A stretch of DNA of 64,000 nucleotides. Origin: Synechococcus sp. BIOS-E4-1. Lineage in GTDB: Bacteria > Cyanobacteriota > Cyanobacteriia > PCC-6307 > Cyanobiaceae. Of this stretch, positions 17,401 through 30,000 are shown piece after piece. A program made the position numbers and the translations under genes. Where the stretch lies: positions 3,121,494-3,185,493 of the forward strand of contig NZ_CP047935.1 in NCBI RefSeq assembly GCF_014279995.1, given 5' to 3'. Within the stretch, counting starts at the first letter, position 1. Each line of letters starts with the position of its first letter. The notes beneath the pieces were generated by a model. It searched no databases. It was not told the DNA's origin and saw nothing but the letters and a program-made list of their open reading frames with translations.

Positions 17401-20400
17401 GGCTCACCGAAACCGGTAACGCCTACTCCATCACCGTCACCGACAACAGTGTTGCGGCCGCTGCTCTCAACACACTCGACGGCAAAACCTCCGTTGCCAT
17501 CAATGCCAATGCCATCACCACCCTCACCGGTGCAGCCGCTGACCTCAACACCGCCTACACCGCCAACGGCAACGGCTCCATCACAGGACTCGGTAATGAA
17601 GCAGCCACCCTCTCGGACACCAGCCTCGCCGTCTCCGTTCTCAACGACCTCAATAGCAATACCTCCGGCACCATCAATGCCGGCAATATCACCACCCTCA
17701 CCGGTACAGCTGCAGACCTCAACACCGCCTACGCCGCCAATGGCTCCGGCATCTCTGGTCTCAACAACGAGGCCGTCACCCTCTCCGACAGCTCACTCGC
17801 CGTCTCCGTCCTCAACATCCTCGATGGCAACACCTCAGGCACCATCAATGCGGGCACCATCAACACACTCACAGGCGCGGCCGCTGACCTCAACACCGCC
17901 TACACATCAAGCGGCATCTCTGGACTGAACAACGAGGCCGTCACTCTCTCCGACACGACCCTCGCCGTCTCCGTTCTCAACGACCTCGATGGACGCACCT
18001 CAGGCACCATCAATGCCTCCTCCGTCAACACGCTCACTGGCGCAGCAGCTGACCTCAACACCGCCTACACCTCAGCCGGTATCTCTGGACTGAACAATGA
18101 GGCCGTCACACTCAACGACACGACCCTCGCCGTCTCCGTTCTCAACGACCTCGATGGACGCACCTCAGGTGCCATCAATGCCAACTCCATCAACGCACTC
18201 ACCGGCAGCGCCGCTGATCTGATCAGCGCCTACGACTCCGGTGGCATCACCGGCCTGGGCAATGAAGCCGTCAATGTCAACAGCGGCACCGCTTCCACCT
18301 CCCAGGCCAATGCCCTCGCCGCCGACACATCCGGCGTGGTCACCGCCACTATCTCCGATGGCGACATGGCCACACTCGCCGGCATTACCGAAACCGGCAA
18401 CGCCTACTCCATCACCATCACCGACAACAGTGTTGCTGCTGCTGCTCTCAACACGCTCGATGGCAAAACCTCCGTTGCCATCAATGCCAATGCCATCACC
18501 ACACTCTCAGGAAGCGCCGCTGATCTGATCACCGCTTACGACTCCGGTGGCATCAACGGCCTGGGCAATGAAGCCGTCAATGTCAACAGCGGCACCGCTT
18601 CCACCTCCCAGGCCAATGCCCTCGCTGCCGATACATCCGCTGTCGTCACCGCCACCATCTCCGATGGCGACATGGCCACACTCGCCGGGCTCACCGAAAC
18701 CGGTAACGCCTACACCATCACCATCACCGACAACAGCGTTGCCGCTGCTGCTCTCAACACTCTCGATGGCAAAACCTCCGTTGCCATCAACGCCAGCAAC
18801 ATCACCACACTTTCAGGCAGCGCTGCTGATCTGATCACCACCTTCACAGCCAACAGCAACGGCTCCATCTCCGGTCTCGGCAATGAAGCGGTCAATGTCA
18901 ACAGCGGCAGTGCTTCCACCTCCCAGGCCAATGCCCTCGCTGCCGCCACATCCGGCGTGGTCACCGCCACCATCTCCGATGGCGACATGGCCACTCTCGC
19001 CGGCATCACCGAAACCGGTAACGCCTACTCCATCACCATCACGGAAACATCCGTTGCTGCATCAGCTCTCAACATCCTCGATGGCAAAACCTCCGTTGCC
19101 ATCAATGCCGGCAACATCACCACCCTCACCGGTGCAGCCGCTGACCTCAACACGGCCTACACCGCCAACGGCAACGGCTCCATCAACGGGCTCGGCAATG
19201 AAGAAGCCACCCTCTCGGACACATCCCTAGCCGTCTCCGTTCTCAACGACCTCGACGGCAACACCTCCGGCACCATCAACGCCAACACCATCAACACGCT
19301 CACCGGCAGCGCCGCTGATCTCAACACCGCCTACACATCAGGCGGCATCAGCAATCTCGGTAATGAGGCCGTCACCCTCTCCGACAGCTCGCTCGCCGTC
19401 TCCGTCCTCAACATCCTCGATGGACGCACCTCCGGCACCATCAATGCCTCCTCCATCAACACGCTCACCGGCGCAGCAGCTGACCTCAACACCGCTTACA
19501 CCTCAGCCGGCATCTCTGGACTGAACGATGAGGCCGTCACTCTCAACGACACGACCCTCGCCGTCTCCGTTCTCAACGACCTCGACGGACGCACCTCAGG
19601 TGCCATCAATGCCAGCTCCATCAACACACTCTCAGGCAGCGCCGCTGATCTGATCAGCGCCTACGACTCCGGTGGCATCACCGGCCTGGGCAATGAAACG
19701 GTCAACGTCAACAGCGGCACTGCCTCCACATCCCAGGCCAATGCCCTCGCCGCCGACACATCCGCTGTCGTCACCGCCACCATCTCCGATGGAGGCATGG
19801 AAACACTCGCCGGGCTCAGCGAAACCGGCAACGCCTACTCCATCACCATCACCGACAACAGTGTTGCCGCTGCTGCTCTCAACGCCCTCGACGGTAAAAC
19901 CTCCGTTGCCATCAATGCCAATGCCATCACCACACTTTCAGGCAGCGCTGCTGATCTGATCAGCGCCTACACCGCCAACAGCAACGGCTCCATCAACGGC
20001 CTGGGCAATGAAGCCGTCAATGTCAACAGCGGCAGCGCTTCCACCTCCCAGGCCAATGCCCTCGCTGCCGCCACGTCCGCTGTCGTCACCGCCACCATCT
20101 CCGATGGCGACATGGCCACACTCGCCGGCATCAGCGAAACCGGCAACGCCTACTCCATCACCATCACCGACAACAGCGTTGCCGCAGCTGCTCTCAACAC
20201 GCTCGATGGCAAAACCTCCGTTGCCATCAACGCCAGCAACATCACCACCCTCACCGGTGCAGCAGCTGACCTCAACACCGCTTACACAGCCAACGGCAAC
20301 GGCTCCATCAACGGGCTCGGCAATGAAGCTGCCACCCTCTCGGACTCATCCCTCGCCGTCTCCGTCCTCAACGATCTCGACGGCCATACCTCCGGCACCA

Positions 20401-21077
20401 TCAATGCCGGCTCCATCAACAAACTCACCGGCAGCGCCGCTGATCTGATCACCGCCTACGACTCTGGTGGCATCTCCGGCCTTGGTAATGAAACGGTCAA
20501 TGTCAACAGCGGCAGCGCTTCCACCTCCCAGGCCAACAACCTCGCTGCTGCCACATCCGCTGTTGTCACCGCCACCATCTCCGATGGCGACATGGCCACG
20601 AAACCGGTCACGCCTACGCCATCACCATCACCGACAACAGTGTTGCGGCCGCTGCTCTCAACACACTCGACAGCAAAACCACTGTTGCCATCAATGCCAG
20701 CAACATCACCACGCTCACTGGTGCAGCTGCTGACCTCAACACCGCCTACACCGCCAACAGCAACGGCTCCATCAACGGCCTCGGCAATGAAGCAGCCACC
20801 CTCTCTGATACATCCCTCGCCGTCTCTGTTCTCAACACGCTCGATAGCAATACAACCGGCGCCATCAATGCCAGCTCCATCAACACCCTCACAGGCACAG
20901 CCGCAGATCTCAATACCGCTTACGCCTCCTCAGGTATCTCAGGCCTGGCCAACGAGGCCATCACCCTCTCCGACACGACCCTCAATGCATCGGTCCTCAA
21001 CGACCTCGACGGCAACACATCCGGCGCCATCAATGCCGGATCGATCAACACGCTCACCGGTACTGCTGCTGACCTGA
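14418..21077 (+). CDS. Giant 55-residue-repeat protein, N-terminal part, frameshifted at 20599
   Basis: The ATG at 14418 has a GAGAG-type site about 12 bp upstream. The first 55 residues (MSLVTANNLINTWNLNGG on) are unique, with no signal peptide, and then the 55-residue repeat array begins. The frame codes the array as far as ISDGDMAT at 20599. There 16 nt expected from neighbouring units are missing, and the frame runs into about 160 out-of-frame Pro/Ser/Thr-rich residues up to a stop at 21077. The correct frame continues from 20600 to 31576. If the 16 nt were present, 14418-31576 would be one gene of roughly 5,700 codons with the same end domain as the first giant gene. Export without a signal peptide would fit type I secretion. 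That is inference. Confidence 0.75.
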   Translation: MSLVTANNLINTWNLNGGSLDAAFVSTIQGSFADINYLYNLPNLTGLGDEAHILEDTSLAVVSLNTLDGKTSGTINASSINTLTGSTADLNTAYASGGISNLGNEAVTISDTSLAVSVLNTLDGRTSGAINASSINTLSGTAADLNTAYTSGGISNLGNEAVTLTDTSLAASVLNALDGHTSGAINASSINTLTGSAADLITAYDSGGITGLGNEAVNVNSGTASTSQANALAVDTSGVVTATISNGDMATLAGLSETGNAYTITITDNSVAAAALNTLDGKTSVAINASNITTLSGGAADLITAYDSGGINGLGNEAVNVNSGTASTSQANALAAGTSGVVTATISDGDMATLASITETGNAYSITITDNSVAAAALNTLDGKTSIAINASNITTLTGAAADLNTAYTANGNGSISGLNNEAVTLSDTSLAVSVLNTLDGNTSGTINASSINTLTGATADLNTAYASSGISGLNDEAITLSDTTLAASVLNTLDGHTSGSINASSINTLSGNAANLITAYASGGITGLGNEAVNVNSGSASTAQANNLAAATSGVVTATVSDGDMATLAGLSETGNAYTITITDNSVAAAALNALDGKTSVAINASNITTLTGTAVDINTAYAANGSSIAGLGNEAATLSDSSLAVSVLNDLDGHTSGTINAGSINTLTGSAADLITAYDSGGISGLGNETVNVNSGSASTSQANNLAAATSAVVTATISDGDMATLAGLTETGNAYSITVTDNSVAAAALNTLDGKTSVAINANAITTLSGSAADLISAYTANSNGSINGLGNEAVNVNSGSASTSQANALAAATSAVVTATISDGDMATLAGISETGNAYSITITDNSVAAAALNTLDGKTSVAINASNITTLTGAAADLNTAYTANGNGSINGLGNEAATLSDSSLAVSVLNDLDGHTSGTINAGSINTLTGSAADLITAYDSGGISGLGNETVNVNSGSASTSQANNLAAATSAVVTATISDGDMATLAGLTETGNAYSITVTDNSVAAAALNTLDGKTSVAINANAITTLTGAAADLNTAYTANGNGSITGLGNEAATLSDTSLAVSVLNDLNSNTSGTINAGNITTLTGTAADLNTAYAANGSGISGLNNEAVTLSDSSLAVSVLNILDGNTSGTINAGTINTLTGAAADLNTAYTSSGISGLNNEAVTLSDTTLAVSVLNDLDGRTSGTINASSVNTLTGAAADLNTAYTSAGISGLNNEAVTLNDTTLAVSVLNDLDGRTSGAINANSINALTGSAADLISAYDSGGITGLGNEAVNVNSGTASTSQANALAADTSGVVTATISDGDMATLAGITETGNAYSITITDNSVAAAALNTLDGKTSVAINANAITTLSGSAADLITAYDSGGINGLGNEAVNVNSGTASTSQANALAADTSAVVTATISDGDMATLAGLTETGNAYTITITDNSVAAAALNTLDGKTSVAINASNITTLSGSAADLITTFTANSNGSISGLGNEAVNVNSGSASTSQANALAAATSGVVTATISDGDMATLAGITETGNAYSITITETSVAASALNILDGKTSVAINAGNITTLTGAAADLNTAYTANGNGSINGLGNEEATLSDTSLAVSVLNDLDGNTSGTINANTINTLTGSAADLNTAYTSGGISNLGNEAVTLSDSSLAVSVLNILDGRTSGTINASSINTLTGAAADLNTAYTSAGISGLNDEAVTLNDTTLAVSVLNDLDGRTSGAINASSINTLSGSAADLISAYDSGGITGLGNETVNVNSGTASTSQANALAADTSAVVTATISDGGMETLAGLSETGNAYSITITDNSVAAAALNALDGKTSVAINANAITTLSGSAADLISAYTANSNGSINGLGNEAVNVNSGSASTSQANALAAATSAVVTATISDGDMATLAGISETGNAYSITITDNSVAAAALNTLDGKTSVAINASNITTLTGAAADLNTAYTANGNGSINGLGNEAATLSDSSLAVSVLNDLDGHTSGTINAGSINKLTGSAADLITAYDSGGISGLGNETVNVNSGSASTSQANNLAAATSAVVTATISDGDMATKPVTPTPSPSPTTVLRPLLSTHSTAKPLLPSMPATSPRSLVQLLTSTPPTPPTATAPSTASAMKQPPSLIHPSPSLFSTRSIAIQPAPSMPAPSTPSQAQPQISIPLTPPQVSQAWPTRPSPSPTRPSMHRSSTTSTATHPAPSMPDRSTRSPVLLLT
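16689..17391 (+). repeat. 703-bp near-identical internal repeat, first copy
   Basis: This block recurs at 19896-20598 (offset 3,207 bp) with very few differences, for example acactc/aaactc near 17211/20418 and gtggtc/gttgtc near 17357/20564. It is far more alike than neighbouring 165-bp units. Its second copy ends precisely at the frame-breaking junction. Confidence 0.8.
19896..20598 (+). repeat. 703-bp near-identical internal repeat, second copy
   Basis: This is a copy of 16689-17391. It ends at the base before the junction where the 14.1-kb direct repeat copy B begins. An assembly error or a recombination event at this repeat would explain the position of the junction. Confidence 0.8.
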
Positions 21078-24000
21078 TCACGGTCTACGCCGCCAACGGC
21101 TCCGGCATCACAGGCCTGGGCAATGAAGCCGTCAATGTCAGCAGCGGCACCGCTTCCACCTCACAGGCCAATGCCCTCGCTGCCGCCACATCCGGCGTGG
21201 TCACCGCCACCATCTCCGATGGCGACATGGCCACTCTCGCCGGCATCACCGAAACCGGTAACGCCTACTCCATCACCATCACGGAAACATCCGTTGCTGC
21301 ATCAGCTCTCAACATCCTCGATGGCAAAACCTCCGTTGCCATCAATGCCGGCAACATCACCACCCTCACCGGTGCAGCCGCTGACCTCAACACCGCCTAC
21401 ACCGCCAATGGCAACGGCTCCATCAACGGGCTCGGCAATGAAGCAGCCACCCTCTCGGACACAACCCTCGCTGTTTCCGTTCTCAACGACCTCGACGGCA
21501 ACACATCCGGCGCCATCGATGCCAGCAGCATCAATACGCTGACAAGTGATGACTACAACTCACTCAACACTGCGTACACAGCAGCAGGCAGTGGCGCAAT
21601 CACAGGCCTTGGCAATGAAGCCATCACCGTTAACAACCGGATTCGCGCTTCAGAAGCAAACACACTGAATGGCCACACGTCGGGAGTCGTTACTGCAACA
21701 GTGACAGACTCAAATGGAACCAGCGCTCTGCTTGTTTCCAACGCCCTGACCCTTAACGGCACAGGCAATGCTTACTCAATTTTCATACGTGATAGAACCG
21801 TTGCCACCACTGATCTTTTAAGCATTGATGCGTTGACGACTGTCACGATCAATGCAACACGAATAACGAGGCTAACCGGAACTTATGCAAGCATTATTTC
21901 AACGTATGCGGCCGAAACTGCCGGAACGATTTCTGGCTTAGGCAGCAATTGCAGCTTCACAGCAAGCGGGTCAATCACTGTTGCAGAAGCCAATACTCTT
22001 TCAGGATTAATTTCGCATGGCAGCCGAAGCCTGACGGCCACAATCTCCAACGGAGATATGGCCACATTGGCAGGAATCAGTGAGAGCGGACACAACTTAA
22101 GCATCACCATCACCGACACATCCGTTGCTGCTGCTGCTCTCAACACCCTGGATGGGAAAACAGACACCACCATCAACGCCAGCAACATCACCACCCTCAC
22201 CGGTACAGCCGCTGACCTCAACACCGCCTACGCATCCAGTGGCATCTCCGGTCTCAATAACGAAGCCGTCACCCTCTCCGACACGTCGCTCTCAGCCTCA
22301 GTCCTCAACACGCTCGACAGCAACACCTCCGGCACCATCAATGCCAGCTCCATCGACACCCTCAGCGGTGCAGCCGCTGACCTCAACACCGCCTACACCT
22401 CAGCCGGAATTTCTGGGCTCAGCGACGAGGCCATCACACTCACGGATACATCCCTCGCAGCATCCATTCTCAACGCGCTCGACGGACACACCTCAGGCAC
22501 CATCAATGCCGGATCGATCAACACACTCTCAGGCAACGCCGCTGATCTGATCACCGCTTACGCATCAAGCGGCATCTCTGGCCTGAACGACGAGGCCATC
22601 TCCGTCAGCAGTGGGATCGTCACCACAGCGCAAGCCAACACGCTCTCGGCTGCCACATCGGCAGTTGTCACCGCCACCATCGCCGATGGCGACATGGCCA
22701 CACTCGCCGGACTCACTGAAACCGGCAACGCCTACACGATCACCATCACGGACACATCCGTTGCTGCATCAGCTCTCAACACCCTCGATGGCAAAACAAC
22801 TGTTTCCATCAATGCCGGCAACATCACCACCCTCACCGGTGCAGCCGCTGACCTCAACACCGCCTACACCGCCAACGGCAACGGATCCATCTCTGGTCTC
22901 GGCAACGAAGCTGCCACCCTCTCTGACACATCCCTCGCTGTTTCCGTTCTCAACATCCTTGACGGACGCACCTCAGGCAGCATCGATGCGGGCACCATCA
23001 ACACGCTCACCGGTACAGCGGCTGATCTGAACACCGCTTACACATCAGGCGGCATCAGCAATCTCGGCAATGAGGCCGTCACTCTCTCCGACACGACCCT
23101 CGCCGTCTCCGTTCTCAACGACCTCGACGGCAACACCTCAGGCACCATCAATGCCAATTCCATCAACACACTCACCGGTGCAGCCGCTGATCTCAACACC
23201 GCTTACACCGCCAACGCCAACGGCTCCATCTCTGGTCTCAACAACGAGGCCGTCACTCTTTCCGACACCTCCCTCGCTGTTTCCGTTCTCAACAACCTCG
23301 ACGGCAACACCTCAGGCACCATCAACGCCAACACCATCAACACGCTCACCGGCAGCGCCGCTGATCTGATCACCGCCTACGACTCCGGTGGCATCAACGG
23401 CCTGGCCAACGAGGCCGTCACCCTCACCGACACGACCCTCACCGTCTCCGTTCTCAATGCCCTCGACGGTCGCACCTCAGGCACCATCAATGCCAACTCG
23501 ATCAACACCCTCACCGGTGCAGCAACAGACCTCATCACCGCCTTCGCATCAGGAGGCATCAACAACCTTGGAGCGACTGCGGTCAACGTCAACAGCGGCT
23601 CCGCATCCACTTCACAGGCCAACAACCTCGCCGCCGCAACATCCGGTGTGGTCACCGCCACTCTCTCCGATGGCGACATGGACACACTCGCCGGACTGAC
23701 TGAAACCGGTAACGCCTACTCCATCACCATCACCGACAACAGCGTTGCCGCAGCTGCTCTCAACACACTCGACGGCAAAACAACTGTTGCCATCAACGCC
23801 AGCAACATCACCACCCTCACCGGTGCAGCCGCTGACCTCAACACCGCCTACACCGGCAACGGCAACGGCTCCATCACCGGCCTCGGCAATGAAGCTGCCA
23901 CCCTCTCCGATACCAGCCTCGCTGTTTCCGTTCTCAATGACCTCGACGGCAACACCTCAGGCGCCATCAATGCCAACTCCATCAACACACTCACAGGCAG

Positions 24001-27000
24001 CGCAGCTGACCTGAACACCGCTTACGACTCCGGTGGCATCAGCAATCTCGGTAATGAGGCCGTCACCCTCACCGACAGCTCACTCGCCGTCTCCGTTCTC
24101 AATGCCCTCGACGGTCGCACCTCAGGCAGCATCAATGCCAATTCCATCAACACGCTCTCTGGCACTGCTGCTGATCTGATCAGCACCTACGCCGCCAACG
24201 GCTCCGGCATCTCAGGCCTTGGCAATGAGGCGGTCAATGTCAACAGCGGCACTGCTTCCACGACCCAGGCCAACAGCCTCGCCGCCGACACATCCGGTGT
24301 CGTCACCGCCACCATCTCCGAAGGAGACATGGCCACACTTGCCGATCTCACCGAAACCAGCAACGCCTACGCCGTCACCATTACCGATACACGCGTCAAT
24401 GCGGATGAATTAAATACCTTAAACAGCAAAACAACCGTCAATATTGACTGCGGAAATATCACCCAAATCGTTGGTGCAATTAGTGATATCGCAACTGCTT
24501 ACACATCTGGAGGTTTTACCGGTCTAGGTGACGAAGAAATCATCTTTACGTTCGCCAATATCCAGGCAGATCTTTTAAACGCAATTGATGCGGCCAACAG
24601 CAGGGTGATCAATGCATCAGGCGTTGCCTCTCTAACGGGCAGTGCATCAGATCTCAACACCGCCTATGCCTCCAGCGGTGTTTCAGGCCTTGGCAATGAG
24701 CCCGTCACGCTCACTGACAGCTCTCTGTCCGCATCGGTCCTCAACACACTCGATGGCAACACATCCGGCACCATCGATGCCAGCTCCATCAACACCCTCA
24801 CCGGTACCGCCACTGACCTCAACACCGCCTATGCCTCGAATGCGGCAGGTGGTATCAGCAATCTCGGCAATGAGGCCGTCACCCTCTCCGACAGCTCACT
24901 CACCGCGACCGTTCTCAACAACCTCGACGGCAACACATCAGGCACCATCGATGCCAGCTCCATCAACACCCTCACCGGTACCGCCACTGACCTCAACACC
25001 GCCTACACCTCAGCTGGCATCTCTGGCCTGAACAACGAGGCAATCACCCTCACCGATACCTCTCTCACAGCCTCCGTTCTCAACACCCTCGATGGACGCA
25101 CCTCAGGCACCATCAATGCCTCATCCATCAACACACTTGCCGGCACTGCCGCGGACCTCAACACCGCCTACACCTCAGCCGGCATCTCTGGCCTGAACAA
25201 CGAGGCGATCACCCTCACCGATACCTCTCTCACAGCCTCCGTTCTCAACACCCTCGATGGACGCACCTCAGGTGCCATCAATGCCTCCTCCATCAACACA
25301 CTGTCCGGCACGGCCGCTGACCTCAACACCGCCTACGGCTCCTCCGGCATCAGCAATCTCGGTGATGAAGCCGTCACCCTCACCGACACCTCACTCGCGG
25401 TCTCGGTTCTCAACACCCTCGACGGCAACACATCCGCCAGCGTGAACGCCAGTTCCGTCAACACACTCTCAGGCACGGCCGCTGACCTCAAGACCGCCTA
25501 CGACTCCTCGGGCATCTCAGGTCTTGGCAACGAGGCCGTCACCATCACCGACACCTCACTCGCCGGATCGGTGTCGTTCACCCAACTCGGCCCCGACATC
25601 GATGGAGAAGCTGCCAACGATTACAGCGGCCGCAGCGTTTCTCTCTCCAGCGATGGCAGCACCGTTGCCATTGGTGCCTACGGAAACGATGGCAATGGCA
25701 CAAATTCGGGCCATACGCGCATCTACCAGTGGGATTCAGCCTCCTCCTCCTGGAATCAACGCGGTAGCGATATCGATGGAGAAGCTGCCGGCGATTACAG
25801 CGGCTTCAGCGTTTCTCTCTCCAGCGATGGCAGCATCGTTGCCATTGGTGCCTACAACAACGATGGCAATGGCTCATCTTCGGGCCATACGCGCATCTAC
25901 AAATGGGACGGCTCCAGCTGGAATCAACGCGGTAGCGATATCGATGGAGAAGCTACCAGCGATCTCAGCGGGCTCGGCGTTTCTCTCTCCAGCGATGGTA
26001 GCACCGTTGCCATTGGTGCCTACGGAAACGATGGCAATGGCTCAAATTCGGGCCATACGCGCATCTACAAATGGGACGGCTCCAGCTGGCATCAACGCGG
26101 TAGCGATATCGATGGAGAAGCTACCAGCGATTACAGCGGCTTCAGCGTTTCTCTCTCCAGCGATGGCAGCATCGTTGCCATTGGTGCCTACAGAAACGAT
26201 GGCAATGGCTCAAATTCGGGCCATACGCGCATCTACCAGTGGAATTCAGCCTCCTCCTCTTGGAATCAACGCGGTAGCGATATCGATGGAGAAGCTACCG
26301 GCGATCTCAGCGGGCTCGGCGTTTCTCTCTCCAGCGATGGCAGCACCGTCGCCATTGGTGCCCTGGGAAACGATGGAAGTGCAGGAAACGCTGGGCACGT
26401 AAGAGTCTTTGATCTCGGCAATCAGATCACCCTCACCGCATCGGTCCTCAACACCCTCGACGGCAACACCTCAGGCACCATCGATGCCAGCAACATCACC
26501 ACACTCACCGGTGCTGCCGCTGAACTGAATACCACCTACGCCTCCTCCGGCATCAGCAATCTCGGCAACGAGGCCATCACCCTCACCGACACCTCTCTCA
26601 CCGCCTCCGTTCTCAACACACTCGACGGACACACCTCAGGCAGCATCGATGCCAACTCGATCAACACACTCTCAGGTGCTGCCGCTGAAATCAACACCGC
26701 CTACGCCTCCTCCGGCATCAGCAACCTCGGCAACGAGGCCGTCACCCTCACCGATACCTCACTCACAGCCTCCGTTCTCAACACCCTCGACGGCCATACA
26801 TCCGGCACCGTCAATGCCAGCTCGATCAACACCCTCACAGGCACAGCAGCTGACCTGAACACCGCTTATGCCTCCACAGGCATCAGCAACCTCGGTGATG
26901 AGGCCGTCACCCTCACCGACACCTCACTCACAGCCACCGTTCTCAACACGCTCGATAGCAATACAACCGGTGCCATCAATGCCAGCTCGATCAACACGCT

Positions 27001-30000
27001 CTCAGGTGCTGCCGCTGAAATCAACACCGCCTACGCCTCCTCCGGCATCAGCAATCTCGGCAACGAGGCCGTCACCCTCACCGATACAACCCTCGCTGCA
27101 TCCGTTCTCAACACCCTCGATGGCAACACAACAGGCAGCATCGATGCCAGCAACATCAACACACTCTCCGGTGTTGCCGCTGAACTCAACACCAGCTACG
27201 CATCAAGCGGCATCAGCAATCTCGGCAACGAAGCCGTCACCCTCACCGACACAACCCTCGCTGCATCCGTTCTCAACACACTCGACGGACACACCTCTGG
27301 CAGCATCAATGCCAACTCGATCAACACACTCTCCGGTGCTGCCGCTGAACTGAATACCACCTACGCCTCCTCCGGCATCAGCAATCTCGGCAAGGAGGCC
27401 GTCACTCTCACCGATACAACCCTCACCGCCTCCGTTCTCAACACCCTCGACGGACGCACCTCAGGCACCATTAATGCCAACTCCATCAACACCCTGACGG
27501 GTACAGCGGCAGATCTGAACATCGCCTACGCCTCCTCCGGCATCAGCAATCTCGGCAACGAGGCTGTCACCCTCACCGACACCTCACTCGCTGCATCCGT
27601 CCTCAACACGCTCGATGGCAACACAACAGGCAGCATCAATGCCAACTCCATCAACTCACTCACTGGAACGGCCGCAGACCTGATCAACGCCTACAGCTCA
27701 TCCGGCATTTCAGGCCTCAACGACGAGGCGCTCACCCTTTCTGGGGCTTCATTTACCGCTTCAATCCTCAACAGCCTTGATGGACACACCACAGGAGTCA
27801 TCAATGCTGGCTCCATCAATACACTTTTCGGCTCGGCCTCAGACCTGATCAGCGCCTACTCCTCTTCCGGGATCAACACACTTGGCGATGAGGCAATCAC
27901 CCTCATCGACACCTCGCTGTCTGCATCCGTTCTCAACAACCTCGCCTCAAAAACCTCAGGCAACATCAACGCGTTCATCATCAACACACTGACAGGTACA
28001 GCTGCAGAGCTGAACACGGCCTACACCTCAACTGGCATCAGCAACCTCGGCAACGAGGCCGTCACCCTCACCGATACCTCACTCACAGCCTCCGTCCTCA
28101 ACACGCTCGATGGCAACACATCCGGCAGCGTCAATGCCACTTCAATCAACACACTCTCAGGTGCTGCAGCAGACCTGAACACCGCCTACGCCTCATCCGG
28201 CATCAGCAACCTCGGCGATGAGACCGTCACCCTCACCGACACCTCACTCGCCGCATCCGTCCTCAACACCCTCGACGGCAACACATCCGGCAGCATCAAT
28301 GCCAGTTCCATCAACACACTCTCAGGTGCTGCCGCAGACCTGAACACCGCCTACGCCTCCTCAGGCATCAGCAATCTCGGTGACGAGGCCGTCACCCTCA
28401 CCGATACCTCACTCGCTGCCTCCGTTCTCAACACGCTCAACGGCAACACGTCCGGAAGCGTCAATGCCAACTCCGTCAACACACTCACAGGTGCTGCCGC
28501 AGACCTGAACACCGCCTACGCCTCCACTGGCATCAGTAATCTCGGTAATGAGGCCGTCACCCTCACCGATACCTCACTCGCCGCAACCGTCCTCAACACG
28601 CTCGATGGCAACACATCCGGCAGCGTCAATGCCAACTCCATCAACACACTTGCCGGTAGCGCAGCTGATCTGAACACCGCCTACTCCTCCACTGGCATCA
28701 GCAACCTCGGTGATGAAGCCGTCACCCTCACCGATACCTCACTCGCCGCATCAGTCCTCAACACACTCGACGACAACACATCCGGCAGCGTCAATGCCAG
28801 CTCCGTCAACACACTCTCAGGTGCTGCCACTGACCTGAACACCGCCTACTCCTCCTCCGGCATCAGCAATCTCGGCGATGAAAATCTCAACGTCAGCACA
28901 GGAACAGCAACAACCTCGGAAGCCAACACTCTCGCAGCTGCCACAACCGGCGTGGTCACGGCAACCATCTCAGATGGCGATATGGCGACACTCGCTGGAC
29001 TCAATGAAACCGGAAATGCTTACTCCATCTCCGTTACCGATTCATCCGTTTCAACCTCTGCGTTGAACAATCTTGGCAACAAAACCACGGTCGCCATCAA
29101 TGCCACCGATATCAACAAACTCACTGGAACTGCGGCAGACCTCATCACCCTCTATGTCTCCTCAGGCTTCAGCAATCTCGGCAGTGAAATAATCACCCTT
29201 ACCGATACATCGCTCGCTGCATCAATTCTCAACAGACTCGATGGCAACACAAGCGGCAGCATCGATGCCGGAACCATCAATACACTCAGCGGCACAGCCG
29301 CAGATCTCAACGCAGCTTATACCTCCTCGGGCATCAGCAATCTCGGCGATGAGGCAGTGACTCTCATTGACACCACCCTTGCAGCGTCAATCCTCAACAC
29401 ATTAGATGGACATACAACGGGCATCATCAATGCCAGCTCCATCAGTGAACTGACTGGCAGCGAAAGTGATATCGCAACAAGCTACGCATCAGACGGCATC
29501 AGCAATCTCAACAAGGACGCAGAAACTCGCACACCTTCCATTGCACTCTCATCGGCGGTGAGATCACTCAAGCGAGGACAAACAGCCGAAATAATCTTCA
29601 CCCTCTCTAGTCCATCGAGTGATTTCACCGAATCTGATCTCACCTATTCGGGTGGCTCTATCTCAAACTTCTCCGGCTCTGGAACCAATTACAGCGCCAG
29701 ATTCACACCAGCCATCGACAGCACAGATGATGGAATGATCTGTGTTAAGTCGAATAAATTCTGCAATTCATTGGGCAACTTCAATCGCGATGGATCAGAA
29801 ACAGACAACGTTCTCGTGTTTACAGTTAACACCATAGACACTGACGAAAAATCAGAACCCACAGAGTCAGACAACACAATCGCTTCAAAAAAAGGAGCCA
29901 ACTCTGGAACTTCAGAGAAAGAAACCAACTCAGCCAACTTGGAAACCTCAAAAAAGGGAGTCGATTCAGATAACGATGGCGTCGAAGATGTAATTGAACG

